A DNA stretch of 9,502 nt from Nitrospira sp. (GCA_029858925.1 JAOUEB010000028.1:1-9502), one strand, 5' to 3'; numbered from the stretch's first letter, positions 1 through 6,765 are shown. Made by a program: numbers and translations. The notes: a model not told the origin generated them from the sequence alone.

Positions 1-1
1 G

Positions 2-487
2 TTGGAACCGCTCATCTTCGCCAAATCTATCGCCACGCCTTCGCATTTCATGATCGGGTTGCAATCGCTTACCGGTCTGGCCGGACTGATTTTGGGCGCG
101 CATCTGTTCGTCGGCGCCGCTGAATCGATGGCCGGCATGTTTGCGGTTTCTCCGCTGATCCTCGCGTTGCTTATCGCGCCACTGGCGACCGAACTGCCGG
201 AGATGTCCAATAGTTTCCTTTGGCTCTATCGCAAAAAAGACCGTCTCGCCGTCGCCAACGTGACGGGCGCAATGGTCTTTCAAGGAACCATCCCAGTCTC
301 CGTGGGATTGCTGGGAACCGAGTGGGCGATCGCCTCGTCTGCGTCGGTGACGATGGTCTTGGCCGTGCAGGCGGTGATTTTCTATCTACTGCAACTCTTT
401 ATCGGCGGTTATTGGCGGGCATGGTTGCTGAGCAGCGGGGCGCTGCTTTATATAGGCTATACACTGTATTTGGCGTTCTGGTCGTGA
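2..487 (+). CDS. Sodium/calcium exchanger family membrane protein, C-terminal part (5' truncated)
   Basis: This is the last 161 codons of a polytopic membrane protein; the frame is open to the window edge, so the true start lies upstream. Several hydrophobic helices are visible (about residues 18-40, 47-64, 88-106, 113-134, 140-160 of the fragment). The stretch GAAESMAGMFAVSPLILALL followed by APLATELPE (about 60-67) is the second alpha-repeat of the Na+/Ca2+ exchanger family, whose acidic residue in the PE motif binds the transported cation. The usual GNxxGSNxFN segment appears here as ANVTGAMVFQ, so the ion specificity is uncertain. By family, it would exchange Ca2+ or another cation for Na+ or H+ across the inner membrane. 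It ends 10 bases before pdxA and probably shares its transcript. The family call is fairly firm; the substrate is not. Confidence 0.78.
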   Translation: MEPLIFAKSIATPSHFMIGLQSLTGLAGLILGAHLFVGAAESMAGMFAVSPLILALLIAPLATELPEMSNSFLWLYRKKDRLAVANVTGAMVFQGTIPVSVGLLGTEWAIASSASVTMVLAVQAVIFYLLQLFIGGYWRAWLLSSGALLYIGYTLYLAFWS

Positions 488-497
488 GCTTGCGCGC

Positions 498-1529
498 ATG
501 ATGAAACCGACAACAGCCAAGCAGGCATCAGCGCGGCTTCCCCTCCTCGGAATCACGATGGGAGATCCGGCCGGGATTGGACCGGAAGTGATTGCCAAGG
601 CGGTCGTCGGCCGCGGCCTGCGGAATATCTGCCATCCGATCGTCATTGGATCATTTCCCGTGATGGAGCGGACGATCAAGGCGCTCAAACTGAAGCTCAA
701 GGCCCTGCGCGTGGACGGTCATGAACGGGTGCCATGGCGCGAAGGAACGGTCGCAGTGCTCGACCCGCTCGAGCACCCACTGGGACGGTTCACACAGGGA
801 GTGGCGGCGGCAGAAACCGGTGCTGCCTCGATTGCCTTTATCAGGAAAGGGGTCGAACTGGCTCAGCTCGGCTGTATCGACGGGATCGTAACCGCGCCGA
901 TCAACAAGGAAGCCATCAATATGGCCGGCTGCGGTTATCCGGGGCATACGGAGCTGTTGGCCGATCTGACGAACGCGAAAGAATCCGGCATGATGATCAT
1001 AGGCGGGCCGCTGCGCATCATGTTTGTCACGACTCACGTCGCCATCAAAGACCTCCCCTCGCTTCTCACTCGGGCCAAAATCGAAAAGGCGATCAGGCTG
1101 GCGCAGCTGGCGCTGACTCAACTCTTTGGAATCAAGAAGCCCAGGATCGGCGTCGCGGCGCTGAACCCGCACGCAGGCGAGCATGGCCTCTTCGGCAACG
1201 AAGAAGCGCGCGTAATTCTACCGGCGGCGCGGGCGGCACAGGCACAAGGCATCCTCGCCAGCGATCCGATGCCGGCCGACACGTTGTTCGGCAAGGCGGC
1301 CAAGGGAGCCTATGACGGCGTGGTTGCCATGTATCACGATCAAGGCTTGATCCCTCTGAAGCTCACCGCCTTTGGGACCTGCGTAAACCTTACAGTTGGA
1401 CTGCCGATTACTCGCACTTCCGTCGATCATGGAACTGCGTTCGATATTGTGGGTAAAGGCCTGGCCGATCCCGGCAGCTTGCTCGAAGCGATCAAATTGG
1501 CCGCCGTGATCACAAGGATTCGGCGATGA
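498..1529 (+). CDS. pdxA: 4-hydroxythreonine-4-phosphate dehydrogenase PdxA
   Basis: PdxA oxidises 4-phosphooxy-L-threonine with NAD(P)+; the product decarboxylates to the amino-ketone phosphate that PdxJ condenses with deoxyxylulose phosphate to form pyridoxine 5'-phosphate. The 343-residue protein has the family length (E. coli 329) and its motifs: MGDPAGIGPE (21-30), PGHTELLA with substrate-binding His150-Thr151, TTHVAI with His180, NPHAGEHG with His225, MYHDQG with His280, and RTSVDHGTAFD near the C-terminus. The three metal-binding histidines sit at a constant +14 offset from E. coli 166/211/266, so the active site is intact and the N-terminus carries a short extension. Two adjacent ATG codons (498, 501) are possible starts and neither has a strong Shine-Dalgarno sequence. 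The stop overlaps the next start in ATGA. Confidence 0.95.
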   Translation: MMKPTTAKQASARLPLLGITMGDPAGIGPEVIAKAVVGRGLRNICHPIVIGSFPVMERTIKALKLKLKALRVDGHERVPWREGTVAVLDPLEHPLGRFTQGVAAAETGAASIAFIRKGVELAQLGCIDGIVTAPINKEAINMAGCGYPGHTELLADLTNAKESGMMIIGGPLRIMFVTTHVAIKDLPSLLTRAKIEKAIRLAQLALTQLFGIKKPRIGVAALNPHAGEHGLFGNEEARVILPAARAAQAQGILASDPMPADTLFGKAAKGAYDGVVAMYHDQGLIPLKLTAFGTCVNLTVGLPITRTSVDHGTAFDIVGKGLADPGSLLEAIKLAAVITRIRR

Positions 1530-1849
1530 GCACTTCATCGGCCGCCGCGCTTGAACAGCTGCAGCGGCAATTGCAGGAATTGGATGCGCTTGCCAAGCAA
1601 ACCCTTAGCGACCTCAACACCGTTGCGGGAACCGAGCGCGTGGCAAAATGGAAAACGGCGACTGTCGCGCTCCTCACGGAGGCGGTGGGTTCCCAAGAAG
1701 GACAGAAGTTTGCCGGCATTCAGCCAGGACCCTGCTTCACCAACGATATGGTCGAAGAGTTTACCGATTTAATCGACTGCTACCGAACGCCATTGGCCAC
1801 GCTGGTCAAACGACTTTCGCAGGCTGCTCGCCCTCCATCCGGAACATAG
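1526..1849 (+). CDS. Small protein of unknown function between pdxA and rsmA
   Basis: This 107-residue soluble protein is not one I recognise. Its ATG overlaps the pdxA stop in ATGA, and AAGGA (1514-1518) lies 7 bases upstream, so translation is supported and probably coupled to pdxA. The first 35 residues are rich in Leu, Gln, Glu and Ala with heptad-like spacing (LEQLQRQLQELDALAKQ), suggesting an amphipathic helix or short coiled coil. The rest is mixed helix-forming sequence with two cysteines (in GPCFTND and LIDCYR). There is no signal peptide or membrane segment. The stop is 3 bases before the rsmA start. Position suggests co-expression with B6 synthesis and rRNA methylation, but gives no function. 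The coding call is firm because of the spacing and ribosome binding site. Confidence 0.82.
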   Translation: MSTSSAAALEQLQRQLQELDALAKQTLSDLNTVAGTERVAKWKTATVALLTEAVGSQEGQKFAGIQPGPCFTNDMVEEFTDLIDCYRTPLATLVKRLSQAARPPSGT

Positions 1850-1852
1850 TCC

Positions 1853-2650
1853 GTGAGCCAATCCGACCCACCAGCCGCGATCAAACGCCTGGGGCAGAAT
1901 TTCCTCATCGACCCGAACATTGTGCGCAAGATCGTCGCATCTGCCGCGCTGTGCTCGAACGATTCCGTGTTGGAGATCGGACCGGGCCGCGGCATTCTTA
2001 CAGAAGCACTCTGTCAAACAGCCGGACGCGTGACCGCTATTGAAGTGGATCCACGTCTCCACGCCTATCTATCCGAACGCCAGACAAAGTTCCCGCACCT
2101 CACACTTATCCTTGATGATGCGATGACCTTCCCGCTCGAGACGCTTCCGTCCGGCACCGTCGTCGTGGCTAACCTCCCCTATTACATCTCGACTCCATTG
2201 CTCTTTCGGCTGCTGAAACACCGTGACCGCTTTCCACGGATGGTGCTCATGTTGCAAAACGAGGTGGCAGACCGGCTGGTGGCGAAGCCCGGCACGCCGG
2301 ACTACGGCCTGTTATCGGTCATGGCGCAGTACGCGGCAGACATTACGAAGGTCTTCAAGGTCTCGGCCAATTGTTTTCGCCCTCGTCCGAATGTGGGTTC
2401 AGCCGTCGTGCTGTTGCAGGCCAAGCAGCGACGGGAGCTGAGCCCTAAGGAAGAACCGGCATTCACCGCGCTGGTCAAAGCGGCCTTCGCTCACCGGCGC
2501 AAAACACTCGTCAACTCGCTTAAAGACGAAGGCTACGACCAGACGCTATGGGCGGAAACTCTGGAATCATGCGGTCTGTCACCAACCGTAAGGGCCGAAG
2601 TCATCTCGATTTCACAGTTCATCGAGTTGAGTCGCCGAATTGCCCCCTGA
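1853..2650 (+). CDS. rsmA: 16S rRNA (adenine1518-N6/adenine1519-N6)-dimethyltransferase RsmA (KsgA)
   Basis: RsmA uses S-adenosylmethionine to dimethylate two adjacent adenines in the 3'-terminal hairpin of 16S rRNA, a late quality step in 30S assembly. The 265-residue protein is full length. It shows KRLGQNFLID (11-20), the SAM-binding motif I VLEIGPGRG (39-47), an acidic residue after strand 2 (AIEVD), and the catalytic NLPYY motif (107-111) typical of N6-adenine dimethylases. FRPRPNVGSAV (from 175) and AFAHRRKTLVNSL in the C-terminal domain are also typical. The start is GTG at 1853 with GGAA at 1841-1844 as a modest ribosome binding site. It follows the upstream small gene by 3 bases and is the last gene of the run. 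A quasi-palindrome spans its stop codon (2644-2659), without a T-run. Confidence 0.96.
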   Translation: MSQSDPPAAIKRLGQNFLIDPNIVRKIVASAALCSNDSVLEIGPGRGILTEALCQTAGRVTAIEVDPRLHAYLSERQTKFPHLTLILDDAMTFPLETLPSGTVVVANLPYYISTPLLFRLLKHRDRFPRMVLMLQNEVADRLVAKPGTPDYGLLSVMAQYAADITKVFKVSANCFRPRPNVGSAVVLLQAKQRRELSPKEEPAFTALVKAAFAHRRKTLVNSLKDEGYDQTLWAETLESCGLSPTVRAEVISISQFIELSRRIAP

Positions 2651-2806
2651 GCTCTGGGGATCGCTCGAGTCTGTTTATCCTCATTATCTGCATCTATGCT
2701 GCGCTGGGACCCCCTGCATGGTAGCACGAAGTTCTCCCTGGTCCTTATGGGCGGGGTGCTCTGGCTGAAGTTGCAAACATTTCCCCCTCTTTCTTCACCT
2801 CCGGCA
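2651..2806. other. Convergent intergenic region, rsmA / lytic transglycosylase
   Basis: This 156-base stretch lies between the converging ends of rsmA and the transglycosylase gene. The quasi-palindrome at 2644-2659 (CCCC, T, GAGCTC, T, GGGG) straddles the rsmA stop and could form a short stem, but no T-run follows. I see no convincing intrinsic terminator on either strand and no gene. Confidence 0.5.
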
Positions 2807-3517
2807 TTATCGTATAGGGCGCTGACTGTCCTTGTACTTATACTTGGTTATCGCGATCGGCAGATCAACCCGATAGCCGTGGTAGAACCCGATAACCCTC
2901 TTCACATACGCCCTGGTTTCCTTGAAGGGCGGAATCTGGCGATAGCGGTCAACATGCCTTTCTCCCGCGTTGTACGCCGCCAGCGCGAGCCGAAGGTTGC
3001 CGTGAAAACGGTCGAGAAGATATCGAAGATGCCGAGCGCCTCCGGCTATATTATCCCTGGTGTCATACAGGTTTCGCACTCCATGCCGAATAGCTGTCTC
3101 CGGGATAAGCTGCATAAGCCCGACCGCGCCCGCCTTAGAAATCACCATGGGATTGAAATTTGACTCCGCCTTCATGACCGCCATCAGCAAGGCCGGAGAC
3201 AGACTATATTCCTGGGCATAGCGGGCGACAGCTTCTTCGAGTTCTTGGTCAGACACAGCCGCATGATAGCGGTGCCTGTTCGTAACTGGCGTCAACGTCC
3301 GATCACGGGGAACGTTCGTCATATGTGCAGTGCCATTGGGACTGAGCTGCCGAAGCACGTCTCCGTCCGCATGCGCCGGATCGGCGGCTGTCAAGATGAT
3401 AAGGAGTAGCACCACAAAGGCCTCTGCTCTTCGGCTCGACCATGTGTTGCGCGGTAAACAATCTGTCGGTTCAAATTGCGAATCCATCACCGGGCATGGC
3501 CCAAGAAAATTCGTCAT
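2807..3517 (-). CDS. Secreted SLT-type lytic transglycosylase
   Basis: Lytic transglycosylases cleave the MurNAc-GlcNAc bond of peptidoglycan, leaving 1,6-anhydroMurNAc ends. The 236-residue protein has a basic N-region, a hydrophobic core (about 33-45, AFVVLLLIILTAA) and a likely cleavage site after AHA (48-50), so it should be periplasmic. No lipobox cysteine is present. Residues 51-80 (LRQLSPNGTAHMTNVP) resemble the short DUF4124-like segment often found ahead of such domains. The SLT fold spans about 90-212: catalytic Glu118 in KAESNFNP, AGAVGLMQLIPET (129-141), NIAGGARHLRYLL (156-168), ALAAYNAGE (178-186) and ETRAYVKRV (200-208). The start is set by AGAGGAG 7 bases upstream. The gene stands alone and is divergent from the lipoprotein gene. 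Confidence 0.9.
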   Translation of the reverse strand: MTNFLGPCPVMDSQFEPTDCLPRNTWSSRRAEAFVVLLLIILTAADPAHADGDVLRQLSPNGTAHMTNVPRDRTLTPVTNRHRYHAAVSDQELEEAVARYAQEYSLSPALLMAVMKAESNFNPMVISKAGAVGLMQLIPETAIRHGVRNLYDTRDNIAGGARHLRYLLDRFHGNLRLALAAYNAGERHVDRYRQIPPFKETRAYVKRVIGFYHGYRVDLPIAITKYKYKDSQRPIR

Positions 3518-3825
3518 CGGTGTGCTCCTCTCACATCCACGTTACTGATTGCCTGGCTCAACTGTGGGTGCTCCACAGGAGAGGCCCATTGTATGAGAAG
3601 GACATCCGCAGCTTTTATGCCATGCGCTGTAAGGGAACGGCGACCGATGATCTTCGAATTGCCAATGGGTTCGGCGTTTCATTCAGCCCAACTTTCGTAG
3701 GGGATGGATGATGCCTTGCATCGAGATTTCAGCTCTTATTGCCCCATTTTGCGGCTGTGTTGACCTCCACTTTCATTAACTGTCGAACGGTATCTGGCCT
3801 CTATGGTATGGTTGAAACATAATGT
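3518..3825. other. Divergent intergenic region, transglycosylase / lipoprotein
   Basis: This stretch of about 308 bases separates two divergent genes and should hold both promoters. On the - strand a TACAAT hexamer (plus-strand 3588-3593) is a plausible -10 about 70 bases before the transglycosylase start, but no matching -35 is visible. On the + strand a TTGACC at 3760-3765 lacks a well-spaced -10; CATAAT at 3818-3823 lies too close to the first ATG to be convincing. No gene, repeat or hairpin of note is seen. Confidence 0.45.
3525..3531 (-). promoter_or_regulatory. Ribosome binding site of the lytic transglycosylase gene
   Basis: On the - strand AGAGGAG ends 7 bases before the ATG at 3517. 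This supports the longer N-terminus over the in-frame Met ten codons later, even though it gives a rather long n-region (about 30 residues) for a signal peptide. Confidence 0.65.
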
Positions 3826-4215
3826 ATGCGTAGGCTCATGACACGACCAACCGCGCTACCAGATGGTTCTATGAATAGACGGCCAGCTATACGATGGATC
3901 ATCGGCCTGTGCCTGATACTGGGGCTCATGACCGGTTGTGCCGAGAAATTCGTTCTGCTTCATAGCGTATCGGGAAAACCCCTTCTTATCTCACGCCGAG
4001 CCTACACATTCGAAGGATGCATCGCAAAGGTGAAGGAGGAGGGGGTGCGCCTTGGCGTTACCTTCCGATACGTGCATGTCCGGGGCAACTTTGCGGGCCG
4101 TTCGTTGCTGTGGCCCCTCAACCCAGGCTATGCCTGCGAAGCCGCGATCGGCCCGGAACAACTGCCGATAGGCGCCTATCCAATGGGAAAAGACCTCCTC
4201 CTCAAAGGATCATGA
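3826..4215 (+). CDS. Small probable lipoprotein of unknown function
   Basis: I do not recognise this family. The frame gives 129 residues from the ATG at 3826. A start at the ATG at 3871 gives 114 residues and a compact lipoprotein signal: MNRRPAIR, then a hydrophobic stretch, ending in GLMTGC with Cys38 (long numbering) as the likely lipidated residue. Met at -3 is slightly off the usual lipobox. None of the candidate ATGs (3826, 3838, 3871) has a clear ribosome binding site, so the start is undecided and I favour 3871 on the signal peptide. The mature part is about 90 residues, basic, with two further cysteines (in FEGCIAKV and GYACEAA) that could form a disulphide in the periplasm. It is flanked by gene-poor DNA, so its neighbours give no clue to function. 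Confidence 0.65.
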   Translation: MRRLMTRPTALPDGSMNRRPAIRWIIGLCLILGLMTGCAEKFVLLHSVSGKPLLISRRAYTFEGCIAKVKEEGVRLGVTFRYVHVRGNFAGRSLLWPLNPGYACEAAIGPEQLPIGAYPMGKDLLLKGS

Positions 4216-4373
4216 ATCTCATGGCCCAGTGATTATCCCCATGCTCCTCCACCGCTCCAGACAGGACTGCGCCTACCTGTTGTTCACACATTCGCTCTAT
4301 CGATAGTGCTAACCCGCATTGTTTATGACGGTTCGTGGTGAAATCGCATTCCAAGGAGCATGGAGAATGGTTC

Positions 4374-4445
4374 GGGTTTCAAGTTCCGGGTTTCGAGTTT
4401 TCGAAGCGTTGTTCCGGACAACACGAAACGTACAACCAGAAACTC
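4374..4445. repeat. Intergenic tandem plus inverted repeat cluster
   Basis: Two 12-base units, GGGTTTCAAGTT (4374-4385) and GGGTTTCGAGTT (4388-4399), differ at one base and recur with a 14-base period. Downstream, GTTGT (4408-4412) and ACAAC (4418-4422) form a stem around a TCCGG loop, and GAGTTT (4395-4400) is matched by AAACTC (4440-4445) farther out, so the segment can fold into an imperfect long hairpin. The layout suggests a dispersed intergenic repeat element, but only one copy is visible, so that is inference. Confidence 0.45.
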
Positions 4446-4670
4446 ACCACTCCCCTCCCCAGAGCGGAGGATCGGCTGTGTCTCGACTCGCGGAGTCGGA
4501 CGAGTGCAGCAGAAATGCTCATAAATGATGCGGCTAAACCTGGCAGCATGTTACTCTGCCGCTCCATCATGTAACGAGTTCGTACTATCGTGTCCCTCTT
4601 CCACGCCAAACTTCGTATGACCTCCGGGCAGGCTGTTCTCGGAGCGGCGCGAACCAATTCAGCATTTCTC

Positions 4671-4698
4671 TTGTTGAAACAGCGGCTTAAGCTATACT
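4671..4698 (+). promoter_or_regulatory. Possible sigma-70-type promoter for the GGDEF response regulator
   Basis: TTGTTG (4671-4676) and TATACT (4693-4698) are separated by 16 bases and lie 61 bases before the ATG at 4759. The -10 matches the consensus at five of six positions; the -35 matches poorly beyond TTG. This is weak evidence. Confidence 0.3.
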
Positions 4699-4758
4699 TG
4701 CTACATAGCGAGAAAATCGGAAGTGCGGATAGTCGTGTGATTACCCAGCTGGGGAACC

Positions 4759-5691
4759 ATGCTCAAGATTTTGTTGGTCGAAGACAGTGACGCGGATGCC
4801 CGTTTGACGCAGGACATCCTGGCTGAATGGAGCGTCGAGCAATTTGATGTCACGCATGTCGTGAGCCTAAACGAAGCCCTCAGCCATCTTGTCCGAACAC
4901 GCTTCGATGCCGTCCTCTTGGATCTTTCACTCCCCGATGGGCATGGACTGTCGACACTCAAACAAATGCAGGCCGCCAGTCCGACCATCCCCATCATCGT
5001 GCTCAGCGGATTCAGCGATCAAACGCTTGCGGTGGAAGCCGTTCAAACCGGCGCCCAAGACTATCTCGTCAAGGGGCAGGGACAGCCGGAACTGCTGGCG
5101 CGCTCGATTCGTTACGCCATTGAGCGCAAGCGAGCTGAAGAACGGCTGACCTATCTGGCGCAGTACGACCAATTGACCGGCCTGGTGAATCGCACGCTCT
5201 TCCGCGACCGGCTCATCCATGCCATGGCGAGAAGCAAACGAGTCCAACAGCCCATGGGGCTGATGCTGCTCGATCTCGATCGGTTTAAGGCTGTAAACGA
5301 CACCTTGGGGCACGATGCGGGGGATCAGCTCTTGAAGGTCGTCGCAGATCGGCTTCAGGAATGCGTGCGCGAAGTCGATACGGTCGCGCGCATGGGTGGG
5401 GATGAATTTACAATCATCCTGGAAGGCCTCTCGCACGAAGAAGATCTCATTGCCGTCGCGCGGAGAATTACCCAGTCGTTGGGCGAACCATTTCGTATCC
5501 AAGACCAGCAAGCTTCAATCGGAGTCAGCATCGGGATTACCGTGTATCCGACCGACGATCATGAGATTGACGATCTGTTACGGCATGCGGATGCTGCCAT
5601 GTACCGCGCCAAACAGCGAGGTGGAAATGCGTTTGAGTTCCATATTTCGAACGATTCCCCCTCATCCACCGCCTCTTCCAAGTCACCGTAA
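4759..5691 (+). CDS. Response regulator with GGDEF domain (diguanylate cyclase)
   Basis: This 310-residue cytoplasmic signalling protein would make cyclic di-GMP from two GTP when its receiver domain is phosphorylated. The receiver spans about 1-120: acidic pocket Glu8-Asp9, phospho-acceptor Asp55 (LLDLSLPDG), Ser83 and Lys105. A helical linker (about 118-136, IERKRAEERLTYLAQ) leads to the GGDEF domain (about 137-296), which starts with the usual YDQLTGLVNR. It has DLDRFKAVND (172-181), GHDAGD and an intact GGDEF signature (213-217). REVD at 204-207, five residues before GGDEF, is a complete RxxD inhibitory site, so product feedback is expected. The Ser/Pro-rich tail (about 298-310) looks disordered. 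No histidine kinase gene is adjacent. GGGGA shortly before the ATG is a modest ribosome binding site. Confidence 0.93.
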   Translation: MLKILLVEDSDADARLTQDILAEWSVEQFDVTHVVSLNEALSHLVRTRFDAVLLDLSLPDGHGLSTLKQMQAASPTIPIIVLSGFSDQTLAVEAVQTGAQDYLVKGQGQPELLARSIRYAIERKRAEERLTYLAQYDQLTGLVNRTLFRDRLIHAMARSKRVQQPMGLMLLDLDRFKAVNDTLGHDAGDQLLKVVADRLQECVREVDTVARMGGDEFTIILEGLSHEEDLIAVARRITQSLGEPFRIQDQQASIGVSIGITVYPTDDHEIDDLLRHADAAMYRAKQRGGNAFEFHISNDSPSSTASSKSP

Positions 5692-5708
5692 ATACCGACC
5701 CACCAGGT

Positions 5709-5750
5709 CCGGCATGCCGGCAACGCAGGGTCGTGCCTCACCCTACCGGC
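5709..5750. other. Palindrome at a convergent gene junction
   Basis: CCGGCATGCCGG (5709-5720) is a perfect 12-base palindrome between the GGDEF gene and the converging beta-helix gene. An overlapping longer fold is possible: GCCGG (5716-5720) with CCGGC (5746-5750), and GGGT (5728-5731) with ACCC (5740-5743). It could help end transcription from both sides, but no T-run follows on either strand. Confidence 0.35.
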
Positions 5751-6537
5751 CAATGTCGGCAAGAGGTTGATCCGTTATCGTATAGGCGCCGCGGGGATTC
5801 CCTTCGAGTCGATTCATCGTGGGAAGCTCCGTGGGTGACGGGTTGGGATGCGAGTCCGGTGTCACCAGCACTCCCCAATGTTGATTGTCTGTGCAAATAT
5901 TGTCCAGGATCATTCCGCCCCCATGGTGAAACAAAAGCATCCCGCTGAGCATGTTGGCCTCACAGATGTTACGCACGATCTCCGGATAACTGCCTGAATC
6001 GCGAACCGCGATCCCAAAGTGGTGATTGTCCACACAGCGATTCCTGGCGATTCGTGGTTGTGCCCCGGCAAAGACAAAGATGCCGGACTCCCGATTGCGG
6101 CAGACTTCATTGTCGGAAAACGTCGCCCGGCATTCCGGCCCATACAACACCACGCCGGACAAAATCCCTTCCATCGCCCGGCACTGAGTAATGACGCAAG
6201 TGGAATCGAGCACGTTGATCGCCGAATGTTGATCGCTGCCGACATAGCGAAATGTGATACCGGAGATGTGTCCGCCTGAGACCCGCTGCAAATACAGCGG
6301 ACCGCTTCGGCGGCTGAAGATTTGTACTGTATCGCGTCCTGCGCCCACCAACCGTACCGGCCCCTCGCTAACGAATATCTTGTCCTCATACACGCCTGGC
6401 CGAATGTAGATCTGATCCTGGTCGCCCGCATCCTTGAGGGCCTCACTCGGCAGAGAATAGCTACGCTGATCCGTTGCATCCACGATCAGCGTCTTACCGC
6501 CAAAGGGATTCGGTGGAATAGCGTCTTCACTCATCAT
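5743..6537 (-). CDS. Right-handed parallel beta-helix repeat protein
   Basis: From the ATG at 6537 this is 264 residues; the open frame extends to a GTG at 6606 (287 residues). Neither start has a strong ribosome binding site, and I prefer the inner one because the extra N-terminus reads neither as a good signal peptide nor as part of the fold. The N-terminal part (ALKDAGDQDQIYIRPGVYED) is the first coil typical of NosD/pectate-lyase-like proteins. The centre holds four or five coils of 22-24 residues, each with a small residue-Gly-hydrophobic start (SGVVLY, SGIFVF, FGIAVR, SGMLLF, WGVLVT) and an Asn-containing turn (SDNEVCRN, ARNRCVDN, VRNICEAN, LDNICTDN). The fold is well supported. Such folds occur in polysaccharide lyases, surface proteins and scaffold proteins, so the substrate is unknown. 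Without a clear export signal it may be cytoplasmic. It converges on the GGDEF gene. Confidence 0.85.
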   Translation of the reverse strand: MMSEDAIPPNPFGGKTLIVDATDQRSYSLPSEALKDAGDQDQIYIRPGVYEDKIFVSEGPVRLVGAGRDTVQIFSRRSGPLYLQRVSGGHISGITFRYVGSDQHSAINVLDSTCVITQCRAMEGILSGVVLYGPECRATFSDNEVCRNRESGIFVFAGAQPRIARNRCVDNHHFGIAVRDSGSYPEIVRNICEANMLSGMLLFHHGGGMILDNICTDNQHWGVLVTPDSHPNPSPTELPTMNRLEGNPRGAYTITDQPLADIGR

Positions 6538-6661
6538 GCTCAGCCTATGACCTGACATTGACCAGACAAAAATGCACCCTCGGCAGAAAAGTGGCACTGC
6601 TCGCACAAATCTGTCTCATGGGTACCGGTTATGAGTCTCGGCTCATTTCTGAACATGTAAG

Positions 6662-6673
6662 AGTTCTGGAACT
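6662..6673. repeat. Short inverted repeat upstream of the TPR gene
   Basis: AGTTC-TG-GAACT is a perfect 5-bp inverted repeat centred about 50 bases upstream of the sigma-54-type motif. It could be an operator half-site pair, but it is short enough to occur by chance. Confidence 0.25.
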
Positions 6674-6716
6674 TCCTGTTTTGTATCGGAGTTTCTGGTG
6701 TGATGCGCTGTATGCG

Positions 6717-6732
6717 TGGCATAGCGATTGCG
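6717..6732 (+). promoter_or_regulatory. Candidate sigma-54 (RpoN) promoter of the TPR gene
   Basis: TGGCAT-AGCGA-TTGCG matches the sigma-54 consensus TGGCAY-N5-TTGCW except at the last base, with the invariant GG and GC separated by exactly 10 bases. The expected transcription start near 6743 leaves a leader of about 35 bases with the ribosome binding site in the right place. Confidence 0.45.
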
Positions 6733-6765
6733 TGAAGATCCTCTGGTTCATTGCCTACTCAGAAC

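Larger units (their letters stand above)
4216..4758. other. 543-base gene-free region
   Basis: I find no convincing gene here on either strand: the open frames are short, lack ribosome binding sites and resemble no family I know. It holds the repeat cluster at 4374-4445, a perfect 6-bp hairpin (CGACTC GCG GAGTCG, 4484-4498), a 5-bp hairpin (GGCAG/CTGCC, 4542-4560) and a possible promoter for the downstream GGDEF gene near 4671-4698. Neither small hairpin is followed by a T-run. Confidence 0.55.

Noticed and set aside
2696..3163. Open + strand frame of 155 codons opposite the transglycosylase gene
   Set aside because: Its translation shows no family features and it lies antisense to a clearly coding SLT domain; no ribosome binding site.
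3442..3711. 89-codon + strand frame in the divergent region near 3.5 kb
   Set aside because: No ribosome binding site, no recognisable features, and it partly overlaps the transglycosylase N-terminus on the opposite strand.
4484..4498. Perfect 6-bp hairpin CGACTC GCG GAGTCG considered as a terminator
   Set aside because: No T-run follows on either strand and it is about 270 bases past the nearest gene end.
6540..6722. Short - strand frame containing a CxxCH haem-like motif (CEQCH)
   Set aside because: A single CxxCH in a 60-residue frame without a signal peptide or ribosome binding site is likely chance, and it overlaps the TPR gene's promoter region.
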